64,000 nt of DNA. It comes from Helochares maculicollis (Eukaryota > Arthropoda > Insecta > Coleoptera > Hydrophilidae). Positions 26,501 through 59,200 of the stretch are shown piece by piece (within the stretch, counting starts at the first letter, position 1; each line of letters begins with the position of its first letter). A program made the translations under genes and the position numbers. The notes under the pieces were generated by a model. The model did no database searches. It saw nothing but the letters and a program-made list of their open reading frames with translations, and had not been told where the DNA came from. Location of the stretch: NCBI GenBank assembly GCA_033557835.1, contig JAWQRO010000014.1:27425-91424 (forward strand), given 5' to 3'.

Positions 26501-27890
26501 TTACTAACTTATTTTCATAAGGTATTAATGCAAGATGATTTTTATATACCTACTAGGTATACATATGTCTACTTGCTTATAGTATGAATTAAAATAACTA
26601 TTATTTCTATTACACTGCACATTTGTAACATTAAGCAACTATCATTATAAAAGTCGATGCCAAGATAAAGGCACAATGGTTTAAATGCAGCTATATTTCC
26701 TGAAACGTTGATTATAAATGGTTCACATATCATTTCAGAGTGTGATCTACTGTTTCAAATACTATTTGTGTGATGCTAATAAGCAGCACATAGTCATACC
26801 ACAGTGCAGCAAATGCATATAGTTAATACTTTCTCACATCAAGAACTGCACTTTCTTTAAGTATTTGTGGTTCTCTATCTTAATTATTAAAGAAAGAATA
26901 TAAAAATTAGGAGATTTTTATTGTGAGATTGTGTCAAAATACTGTGCTATACAGCTTTATATCCTTGTAAGGAGGGTATATAAATATATGTTGATAAAGC
27001 TTTCAAGTGTAATTATTCCAACTGTGTATTGAGAACTAGTAAACATAGAAATTAAATATAAAACTGGATATTAGTGTTGTACATATTTTTATAATATATT
27101 ATAAATAATTCCTAACAGTGAGTAATATTGCGATTTAGTCATTTTTATTGGATACAATTTAAATGAAAGACAATTAGTTGTGTGCATATATGAATTAGCG
27201 TTCTTCTTGGGAGAGGTTTGTCCTTAAAAATGTTGGGTCCATTTTGGCTAGGTTTTGAATGTACTATTCAGTTTGTACAGATTTGGAACAAAAACAATTT
27301 CCTAATAAAGGCACATAATTGGCAACAAAGGCGGGAAATGTGGCGAAATTTATTGTAAATCAATGAAACACATCCCGGTTTATTAATATTTAAGTTTAGC
27401 CACAAATTATTTTGTTCCAGTTGCTATCTGAAATCTACTTTGCGACGCGGGAAACTTTGAGGTTATAACAACAAAATGGACCCTTTATTCATCGGACAAA
27501 CATTAATTCACCCAGCATTTTTAATTGTTACTGACAATTTAAAGATGCATGTTATTATTGATATAATGGGCAGGTATACAAAATGCACACACGGGCGTGA
27601 GTGACCCTGAATCTCTTTGTGTGTTACGATAAAGAAGTGTTGTGGTGTTGTTTCTCTGCTGTTTTTCAATCCGATTAACCACTGGCCGTGCAATTGAAGC
27701 AGCTAGCGGCAGTACAGCGTCGATGATTTAGGTTATGATGTCGTTGCAGAGGGTATTATTTTTTTAATTGTGATGGGGGGATGCGATTTTCGCAGCGTTT
27801 GCGAAGTTTGTTCGTGTGATGTATATGATGGATAAAGGGGTGAATTAATTTGGATGTACCTTCTTGTTGTTTTTAGTGAATTTTCTTTCC
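23528..27890. other. Intergenic DNA between the FBA gene and CBP
   Basis: AT-rich sequence. About 23880-24360 is slightly richer in coding-like composition and contains a probable LINE fragment, annotated separately. Nothing else was recognised. Confidence 0.4.
24130..24360 (+). mobile_element. Probable RTE-type LINE fragment (endonuclease-RT linker)
   Basis: One frame starting near 24140 reads QQTAVEIEGMSKLSTIKKMS, then DNTNILMKQQREKKNN, then INKTYIEILSNKY and a stop. This fits the linker between endonuclease and RT in RTE/BovB-like elements, where a line such as 'EIGG...KLSxxTLxLMKxRREMK' precedes 'YxELxKxIRK'. Only this short stretch is interpretable, and no catalytic residues or ends were found. 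It is a fossil if correct. Confidence 0.4.
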
Positions 27891-27944
27891 CTACGAGCAA
27901 TGCGCCAAGGTTATGGATGTGAATCGGCTATGTTCGGTTCGTAG

Positions 27945-28130
27945 ATCGGTGACGTCACAGGTGACGAAGGACGCTGCGTCACAGGGTTTCTTCCGGAAAG
28001 TGTCGACCAATGGTGTTTGTTGTGTGTAGCATGTGACCTGCGCGGGCCAATAGTCGCGTCGGTGGAATATAATAGACAGAATAGCCTGACAAGCGTAGAA
28101 AAAGTTTGGTGAAAGAGCCGCCATTTTGCG
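27945..28130 (+). promoter_or_regulatory. CBP promoter: CRE, CCAAT boxes, ETS-like and YY1-like sites
   Basis: A GC-rich island precedes the CBP leader. It contains a perfect CRE palindrome TGACGTCA at 27950-27957, further TGACG/CGTCA half sites (27962-27980), and an ETS-like core TTCCGGAAAG at 27991-28000. It also has CCAAT at 28007-28011 and 28047-28051, a TATA-like ATATAATA at 28067-28074, and GCCGCCATTTTG (YY1/Pho-like) at 28117-28128. The order CCAAT, CCAAT, TATA-like, YY1 at the presumed start is typical of a housekeeping promoter. The strand is assigned from the downstream gene. Confidence 0.6.
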
Positions 28131-28652
28131 AGTTCGAGATCGCGTTGAATTTTGGATAAATTGTTGAAATTGTTGTAACTGATGTAAATTAAAGGGTGAA
28201 TTTTTCGCTTCGGTTGTTGTGATAAATTCGTGTAGTGGTTCGATCGAGCCGATGTTTGTTAAAAAAGTGTTTTAATCGTTGCGTTGTTGCGTCGATCGTC
28301 GAGATCATTGTGCGGTCGGTCGGGTCTCCGTCACAGAAGATGGTGAGAGGCAATCGGTGGAGTATCTAGTCGGCCAGTCGCACTACTCCAAGTTCATGAT
28401 GGCCGATGGATGACTGTTTTTGGTTTATTATGTGCCTTGAGAGATGCATCGCCTCTCGGACACTTGGTACATCGACACTTTGCTATCGGTTCTTTACTAT
28501 TCGAGATTATAAATCATGTGTTTTGTGTTTTAATCGCGGTAAATAGTGGATAGAGCAGAGAGAGTGTCTAGTGAGTGACTCTACGAGCATTGGGCAAGTG
28601 CCTCGGCAAAGGCTTCGTAAACAGGAGATTTCACTCACACATTATTTTTGCT
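28130..28652 (+). promoter_or_regulatory. CBP 5' leader with upstream ORFs
   Basis: The leader is CpG-rich with no detected intron. Upstream ATGs open small frames: 28340-28369 (9 codons plus stop), 28396-28413 (MMADG), 28430-28546 (38 codons plus stop) and a tiny one at about 28515. All end before the main start at 28653, which has the context TTTGCTATGGCC. This arrangement predicts reduced or regulated translation initiation. Confidence 0.5.
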
Positions 28653-50007
<21,355 letters not shown>

Positions 50008-53000
50008 TGGTTCGCCCCGAAGTTGTTCCCCCCCATTGGAAATGGCCAAGGTGCTGTGTGACTCGTACAAAAAAATTATTAAACAAAGAATTAAAAAACG
50101 GTGATGTAAATTGTATACTTAAAAGAAAATATTTAAGTAAAATTGTACCGTTAAACAAAGATTTAAAAAGAGAAAATAATTAAAGAAAAAAAAAGGCATC
50201 ACGCCATCCGTGTAGTTATATGTAAAAAGCGTAGGTTTTAATACTGATGGACGTTTAATTTTAAATAAGACCTGTACATATTGTTTCATACGCTCTGTAT
50301 TATATTAACGATGTTAGTGAAATAAAAATGAAAGAAAAATGTTTACCTTAGGACCTGAACGATACCTAAAAAAGTATTTTTTTGGCTTTGTGAGGCTGTG
50401 TTATTATCTTAACGGATTGTTACCTACACAGAGGTAGACTGGGCATAGCTGTGCACTACTGCTGTTTGTTTTTATACTCTCATCTCCCCCTCACCCCGAA
50501 ACTTCAAAAAAAAAACCACCTGCCCCGTGAGTCATCTCTGAAGAGTGTGACGTCAAAAAAATGTTTTATGATGAAAGTGTATCATATTTATAATATTATT
50601 TAGTAGGGCTCATTTTTACCGAAAAATGTATGTGTCATGTCGGTAGCTATTGTGATGGAGGCACGCGAGTGCCCCTGATTGTTTTTATATAATATATTTA
50701 TAATTTATATAACGTCTTGTTTATAAAATTTAAAAAAAGTGTTACATTCCACCCGAAGTGGAGTGGTGCTGGCAGCTGACAATCCAGACCACGCCAGTGC
50801 AATATACTTACAAACACACACTCCCTCCTTTATTTATTATTGAACATACATCAACTAGATTAAATTAGTGTTAAGGATTATATAAAAAAAGAATAAAAAT
50901 GATATATGAAACTTGCGCGCCTTTTATTTTTTTACTTTAATTATCTGTGCAGACATATTATTCTTGGAAATAATAAGTTTAAAGTTCTAAATGATCGCAC
51001 AAGACTCGAGATTTTTATTATTTTTGAATGGACCAACTGCATATAACCCTTAATTCTAATTGTTTTACAAACATTATTGCTACCTTTTTAGTAAACAAGA
51101 TTCTGTGTTCTTTTTTTTCATATTTATTACAATTACTACCATTTTTTTGTTTAATTGTATTGTAAATTGTGTACATATAGCATATACATATATTACTTAC
51201 TTGATTGATGTTTTGATGATTAAAACTACGTGTTGATAGTAGTAAAATCCCTTATTATTTTTTAATTTACATAGTTATTACAATTATTCAAGGATTATAT
51301 TCCTTTCTTTCTTTTTGATTTTTTTAATAAAGACGGATTTCAAATTAACATCAGGGGCTTTTTATTAAAATTCATGGCTTGAACCGAGCAAAATACGAAG
51401 ATTTAACTTGCTGGATAAATGTTGTAGCAGAAGCAACAAATAGGCTTGGATGCATGAAAGTTTTGATGTTTTATATACATATTTAATGATTTCTCAACCT
51501 ATAGTTTAGAGATTTTTTTAACCGAGATTTGCATTAATTATTGGATAGACCATAAGTTGTATAAAGGAATCAGTTTTGCTCCATTTTTGTGGAAATTTGT
51601 GAATCAGAGGAGCTGTCATGCATTATTTTTGTGTTTTGAGTTACGGAAATGTTAGTGCCTCCACTCATCTTTCCTGTATACTTTTATGTACTACATGAAA
51701 GTCCCAGCATATTAACTTAATGAAGGCCTACTTATGATGCAGAAGTGCAAATAAAATGTTAAATATTCATACTTCAAGTCAACAACAAGTTTTTAAAGCA
51801 TTTTATTCTTGCTTGGTACATATTTAAAGTACTTTGAGGTGTGATTTTAAATTTTTAAGTAACGTGCAATGCCTTGTTTTAAAGTTCCACTTCCGGTGGT
51901 CCAATTTACGCAGAACTACTTGATATAGCTTATTGTATTATGCTTAGCATTTTTGAAACAATGTTTTATTGTTTTTCCGATTCTCTGATCATGTTGAAAA
52001 ATTCTACTTGCTTTTTATATGTAGTATTTGAGGCATTTCAACTTGAGCTTTATTTTAACGATTAGTGTACTCGAAAAAATTTTAAAATGGTGTAGGTAAA
52101 CCGAAACTTTTGGTGGTCCTATATGCCGCAAAACATGATACAGCTCTGCGATTTTGCGATAATAGTATTATGCCAAATTTCGACGCTCCACCTTAAACGG
52201 TCTGACGGCTATCATGTTTACATACACACTGATACACACATACATGCCAAAATCAATACTACATACAAATAAAAAAGAAGAAGAAGTGTTCAAAAGCATT
52301 TAGGTTATATCTCGATAACAGATGATGTCAACAAAATAAAATTTTTCAAAAAAGGGAACAACCCAATTTTCAGGTACTGACCGAAATAAGAAAATCCGAA
52401 CGTCCATAACTAGCAACCAGGTTTGCACTTCAAGGTATAAAACCCTTAGTTCATCCAATGTCTGCTTGATTAATGATCCTTCTCCAATACACTAGGATAG
52501 TTGAGGTTGTATAGGGCAAACAACGGTTTTCCCATGAATTTGGGGGTTTTCAATCGAGTTAATCTTAAGGTGAGTCCAGTAGGTATTTAATTACTCTCAC
52601 ACACACAGAATTGTATTATTTAAGCTTAATTCGTTAAAGGTTAATAAAGCTTCATGGTTGGTTGCACAACTTACATTGTTATTATTACAAACTCGAGAGC
52701 TATTATACAGAAATAACGTTATTACCTCCTTTATTTCATTATTATGCTATATTCAACAAATGCTTTGTTCTTTTCTCTCATATCTTCTAACTAACTGACC
52801 ACTACATGGCTGTGCTGCTTGTGTTATCAGAGTGGTCATGTATTAAACAATGTTTATCTTATCATTCACCTCGCTTTTATTTCCTGCATATTCAATACAT
52901 TCAGAAAATTTAATCAACATATGGTTTTTTATCGAGTTACTAAAGCCAGATGCACCTTAAATACTGCTAAGTTATGAGTTTAAAATTGTGGAGTTATTTT

Positions 53001-53201
53001 TTAAATGTTCTTAATTTTGAGTTGATCTAATGGTGAGTTGATTGCTTGATTTTCTTAATATGTAAACCATAATTTTTTCAAACACCGCGTCAAGCTACAA
53101 GTATATTTTTTGCTGCTAAAACTTATTTTTTGAATGACTGATTATATTGCTCCTGAACTAATGTAATAATTAATGGGTAGGAGAGCGGAGACAATAGAGG
53201 C
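50008..53201. other. CBP 3' UTR, intergenic DNA and RALGAPB leader
   Basis: Polyadenylation signals AATAAA occur at 50321-50326 and 50892-50897. A weak direct repeat pair lies at about 51880-51930 and 52095-52145. A plausible noncoding first exon of RALGAPB ends at 52569 (TTAATCTTAAG followed by GTGAGT) and would splice to an acceptor at about 53180 (GGGTAG), 21 nt before the start codon. No other gene is visible. Confidence 0.4.
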
Positions 53202-56200
53202 ATGTACTCGGAATGGACATCTATGACTCCTCTCTTGCAATCCAGCGGCGATGGAGGTGCTGCCAGCGTGTTGGACAAATTTGGAATGTCTGTTGGAAAA
53301 GAAGTCACTTTAGGGATCGTGAGACAGCTCGCTGGAAATTTGGGGATCTCCCAAGCGGCTGAACCGAGCCCTCTTTCCATCGATCGGGAGGTTCGTTGGT
53401 GCATGGAAGTTATTTGCTTTGGGCTATCATTGCCTCTCTCCGAACACGATGTTATTAAAGATTGCGTGAACGTTTATTGCGAGTGGCTTTCTGTACTTCT
53501 GCCTAACCCTAAAGTCTGCGTGCCACAACCAGTGCGAGACGATCCCAATTTATACTCTAGGGAAATCATCTCTCACTTTCACCATTTGTTTGTACCACGT
53601 AAAGGAGAGGGTAAGTAAAAAACAATTTTTATGTTTTATTACTAAAATCTGGATTTATTTTCATATTAAATATGTGCCGGTAAATATTAATATTTTTAAA
53701 ATTGTTTGTTTTAGAAATTAGCAGTTTGAAAATTAACATTAGTGTTTTCAAAACTAACTTTTTAAAAATTAACGATTTTAGAATTATCTCTTGAAAACTC
53801 ATTAATTGTTTTAAAATAACAATAATAAATATTTGGAGCCTATGATTTACTAAAATTTATTTACCAAACCAAATGGTTCATTAAATCAGAATGATATGGC
53901 ATTATTATTAAAAATGTATATTCTCATATATGATTACATCACAGAAATTCATTGCACATTGCTTTGCATTTTGTATACATTCTATTCTTATCTCATTTAT
54001 TTTATCTAAGCACAATTTTGTTTTCAATTTTGTGTTATGAATTTTTATATTTTCATTAATTTCTGTTCATATTTTGTAATAATTTCAATTTTTTGTTCTA
54101 TTTCCACCGTGCATTTCAATCACACACTTATTGTATATTTTTATGTTTTGATATTATTCACACATTTTCTTTATGTCTACAATTTGTACTTACTGCCATG
54201 TGTTGTTTTTGTGTCCAGTGCACTGCTTTTCATGTATATGTATAACTTGTCTATTTTGTTTCAAGACTGGCCCTTCCTGTATCAGGATATAGGTAATAGT
54301 TTTCTTAGTATATTCTGCTTTTGTGAATTTTTGCGATTTGTTATGAAACTATTACTACTATTATTTTGCTTAACTAATTTAATATGCATTTCATACAGAA
54401 TGATCAACTATTTCGACATGCTTCTTTAACTTATTTCATTATCAAATCACTGTAAATAAATAATGCCGTTCCTTTAGTTGGCCATTCTGTATCTGAGGTG
54501 TCTAGATTTGATGAAAATACAAGTTTTTTCTCGATTATTACCTTTATATTGCTAAAATAAGGCAAGTGGTCAATAAAAATAAAATTATTTAATTAAAGAA
54601 TAGAAAATAACAAAAGTATATGTAATGCTGAATAATTTTTTTATTTTATTTTGTTCAAGTGATTATGCTTGACTGACAATTGCATTGGTTACTTCTGTAG
54701 GGACTTCAGGATCATTCAGGCATTAGGATCGTCAATTGTACATACTTGCTTCTACAATAAATTTGTACTTGGATTTAATCTGCGCACCTCAATATGATTT
54801 TAAGCACAACTAGCTTTATTGACACAAAATTAACCTACTACCTTAATTATTCGATTCTACATTATAAATACTATTATTTCAATGTTCAGAACAATTATAA
54901 ACACTCAAAATAATGATAAAATTTAGAAAATATGGAAAGAGTTTAAAATTTCTATTTAAATTTTATTTCTTCTTTACCTGTGAACTTATAGGAATGGATA
55001 TCATCAACCGCCAAGCCGTTTTATGCCACCGAGTCCTGCGGACTTTGCAACAAGTAGCTCATGAGTCTCACATGCTTGACAGAGATACTTGGGAAACCCT
55101 CCTTCTTTTCTTGCTAACCATAAACGACATTTTATTAGCCCCACCTACCGTCAAGGATGATGTTGCAGATCAACTCTGTGAGCGAGTTTTAAGTGTACTT
55201 TTTGAAGTGTGGCTGGTGGCTTGCACACAATGTTTCCCTTCACCTCCTCTATGGAAGACATTGCGGGAAAGTTGCATGAATTGGAGACACCGAATTGCCT
55301 TGGTGGAGCAATGGAACCGAGTTAATTTGGCGTTGACTTCAAGGTTGCTACAATTTATGTATGGCCCTTCATTTCCTGAGCTAAAATTGGGTATGCACTT
55401 CAGTCTTTTTTAATACTTTCAATCATTATTGCATAAAAATAATTATTAAAAATAATAAAACTAAAATATTGCAATACTTTCCTAGGCGATGATGATCCGA
55501 TTCCTCATGGAATGACAAATGACTGCATAGCTCAAAGTTGGTACCGTTTTTTAAACACAATGGGCAACCCTGTAAATTTAACCAAACCGGAAGTAATAAG
55601 CCAAACACAAAAATTCTTGCAGTATGCTTTAACAAGTGATGGTGGAATGGACCCCTGCCAGCACCCGTCCTTACAGGCTTTACCGTCAATATTTTTAAAG
55701 GCCATGAAAGGAATAGCGGGAATGGTGGATGCATTTCTAGGTAAGTTTCCTATTTGCATAAATTTCTATTCTTTACACTAAATGGAATTTAGGAATAGCA
55801 CAACCAATTTATTGGGAATCTCTGGTGACAAGTAGCGGGAATACTGAGAAAGGAAAGGAAGCACAACAGGTCCAGAGCCCTGCTACACACTCTCCTACAC
55901 CACCGACTCAACGCAGACTCGCTAAGAGTTTTAGTGTAGCACCGTCTTCTGTTTCTAAGGGTTTGCACACTATTTATAAATTGTTTTGTTCTTCAGAGTA
56001 CTGTAGCTTATTATTTCCTGGTCATGAGTATTTGAGTAGCATTATTGTAGCTTTGTGAATTGCGTTTCTTTACCTATTTTATTAATTTATATACTAAAAT
56101 TACAAGCATGATCTGTTGGTGGCTGATTTTCGTTTACAGTGTTGATACATTTTGGGATGCACTTACTTAATATCAGTGTTCTTTCCAAATGAGTGATGAT

Positions 56201-59200
56201 TTTTTCATTTTGTATTATAATAATTTCCACTATACACTGTTTATACTACAATTTTTTATATAATTTTCTCGCAATGTGTTTTTCTTAATAAATTGTATAT
56301 ATATTTTCCTGTTAATTAATTGTAAATATTTTCTAATATATTTTACTCTTGCAGAACCTTAATTTTAATACATATTAATATATTTTTTTAAGTAAACTTT
56401 GGTACTTTTATTTGTAGCTTTTGTAATTTACAACTGAGTGCAAATGTTTAACTCTTTCTCTTTTTTGATTACCGTAGGTATTCCAAAGACATCTTTAATT
56501 GGATTGACAAGCAGTAGAACTTCTGCAATTGTGCAGAATGTGCAATCAAGCAGTTCTGGTCCCTCTTCAACTTCTAGTATGTCATGTAAGTAATTTTTGC
56601 AAGTTTTTTTACACGCATTAAAATATTTTGAAAACTTGAATTAGTAGACAAAATATAAATACAAAACTTTTTTTCTTAAATTCACATTTTATAACACTTA
56701 ATGTTTTTCTTTTTTTTAATTGAAAACTACTAAGATTTGTTACCATTAGCATACCGTGAATAAATATGATTTTTTAAATCACTATCATATATGCTGTTGT
56801 GTCCGTTAATAGCTGAGAATTATTGATAGTGTATTAAAATTTTATGTTTGTTCCCTTGAAATTCACAATATTACTAAATTTTCTCAGTATAGAAGAAAAC
56901 TAAGCAATTTAAAATATATTTTAAATTAAAATATAAAAAATAAACAAATATATTTTTTCCAGCTCTCATCTCTCTCGGATTGGAATCAAGGAGTCCTTTA
57001 GCAGCAGCTAGGCCAAAATGCAACAGCATTTTGCATCTTTTCGGGGAGTGGCTCTTCCAGGCAGCTTTTATTAGCTGCGATTTACCTCAAAGTAAACATT
57101 CGACTTATCCCATAAGCTATACTAATAAAACATTATTTTTAAATTCTAAACTATTTATAATAGCTAAGAAAGCAAATGCAAGAGATTGTAGTTGTTGTGC
57201 AAACAGTATTTTATTATTTCACCAAAAATAGAATAGATCTCTTTGCTACGAAATTTTCTTTATCCAGGACCATCCAGCGATCTCAGCAAACGCCCCAACT
57301 CAATTATAATGGATGGAAGCAAATCAGGCTCTTTAAACATCCCCACAAGCTCGGCTTACTCCCAACCTAGCTCTCTGAATAGTACTGAACAAATGCCTGA
57401 TTTGCCACCAAGCTTAACTATCGACAAATACGAAGGTGGTAAAGCAGAGGCGCTGGGTACATTATGCAGAATTATGTGCGCTAAAAAAACTGGGGAAGAG
57501 ATCCATCCTGTTTATCTGGCTAGATTTTATTTAGCTGTTCAGCAAGGCTTGAAGGTTTGTATGACTTCTTTCTTCTCACACATTTCATCTAGTTTCATAC
57601 TTTTTTCATTTTTTGCATCTTAATTCTTCATCACAATAAGTGTTTCAATGAGTTGTTTTATTCTGTATTGTTTATGTATTGCTTATAAATTGATTGTTTT
57701 TGGATTGCCAAAATATAATCTATGAAGTCAAAGGAAAAATTAACTTCAAGCAAATTAAATTTTAGCTGTCGTCCAATTTGAACCACAACCGTGAATGTAG
57801 CGAAAGCATGGTGTCTATTTTAATGAATTCTTCAGATCTCTTTAGAGTTGATCTTGACGGAGTCAGAGTCCTCTTGCCTGATTTTATAAATGCATTAGAG
57901 ATTGTCTTGCCCGATAAGGATATAAAATTGGGGTTAAATGTGTCCAAAGTGGAACTGCGGCGAGCTTCTATCCACCTTTTGCTTTCCATGCTGGTGCTCC
58001 CCCTTCATTTTCAGAATATAACCATCAAAGAACTGATTAGTTCTGGATCCATGGAACGACCTGTGACATTTAGTCAATTAAAACCAAGATTGATGAACTT
58101 GGTGATGAATGCACTTCAAGTTGAGACTGACCCTCTTAACACCCACATGTTGTTAGGAGGACTGGTGCTTTGTGTCCAAGATTCCGCCATTTTTGAAAGC
58201 ATTGAGCAGGTCACGCAACCATCCACTGAGACTTCCTCAAATTTGCTAAGTTCAGGTATTTATTTAGTTTTTATTTGTTTGTGTATGACCTTTTCATTGA
58301 TAGGCTTCAGAATCTTCTTCACTCTTTTTTTCTGTTTTCCAAATCAGTATAAATTTGGGTTTTGAAAATTTTCATATTCTTCAAGAAACAATTTTACTGG
58401 TTGTAGACTTGACTTGTGCTTGCAAGTTAGACAACTATTTTCGAACATTTGAAAAAAAATTTTTCAGTACCCTGTTCTATGGTACAATTTCTAAATGCAG
58501 AAACTTAGAGTAAAGAATATTTAATGTGCCACATGAATTTGTGATTTAATCATTTGTATCATGCTTGCAAGGCTTCTTATTGTTATTATTATTTTTTTTT
58601 TCGTTACAATCATTCTGTACAGTGTCAGACACCGCAAGCACTATGAGCGCAACAAGCAGCACAGTTTCTGGTTTCTCCGATCATCTACCATCAGAATTCG
58701 GAGATTTGCAAACGACTGGTATGTTTTATTTTATTTGTTTTTGTTTTCATTTTCTATTAGGGGCTTACCTACGAAATCAATATATAAGGAATAAACTTTA
58801 AAAATGTAGAAAACACACTATATATATAAAACAAAGACTAATCACAAAAGTAAATATAATGTACAACGCCTGTTTCTATGAGGTTCTCATGATCCACCGC
58901 TAGCATGGATAACGATTTTTAAGAGAAATGCCACGCTTTACCATAACTTGGCATAAATAATTTCAAAATGATTATCCAACAGTTCAGATAATTTCTTTTT
59001 ATGAAAATGGACAACTGAATCATATTTTCCAACAATGAAAATTGGGTTTCTTCTACTTGACTTGCCAAATTTTCCACAATGTCTGTTGCATTTATTCATT
59101 GATAAAGAGATTGCGACTGTTAGACAAGTCAGTTATGAGAAAATGCTTGATTTATTTTTATGAATATGAAGTCACTTGTACATACATATTAGATACTGGC

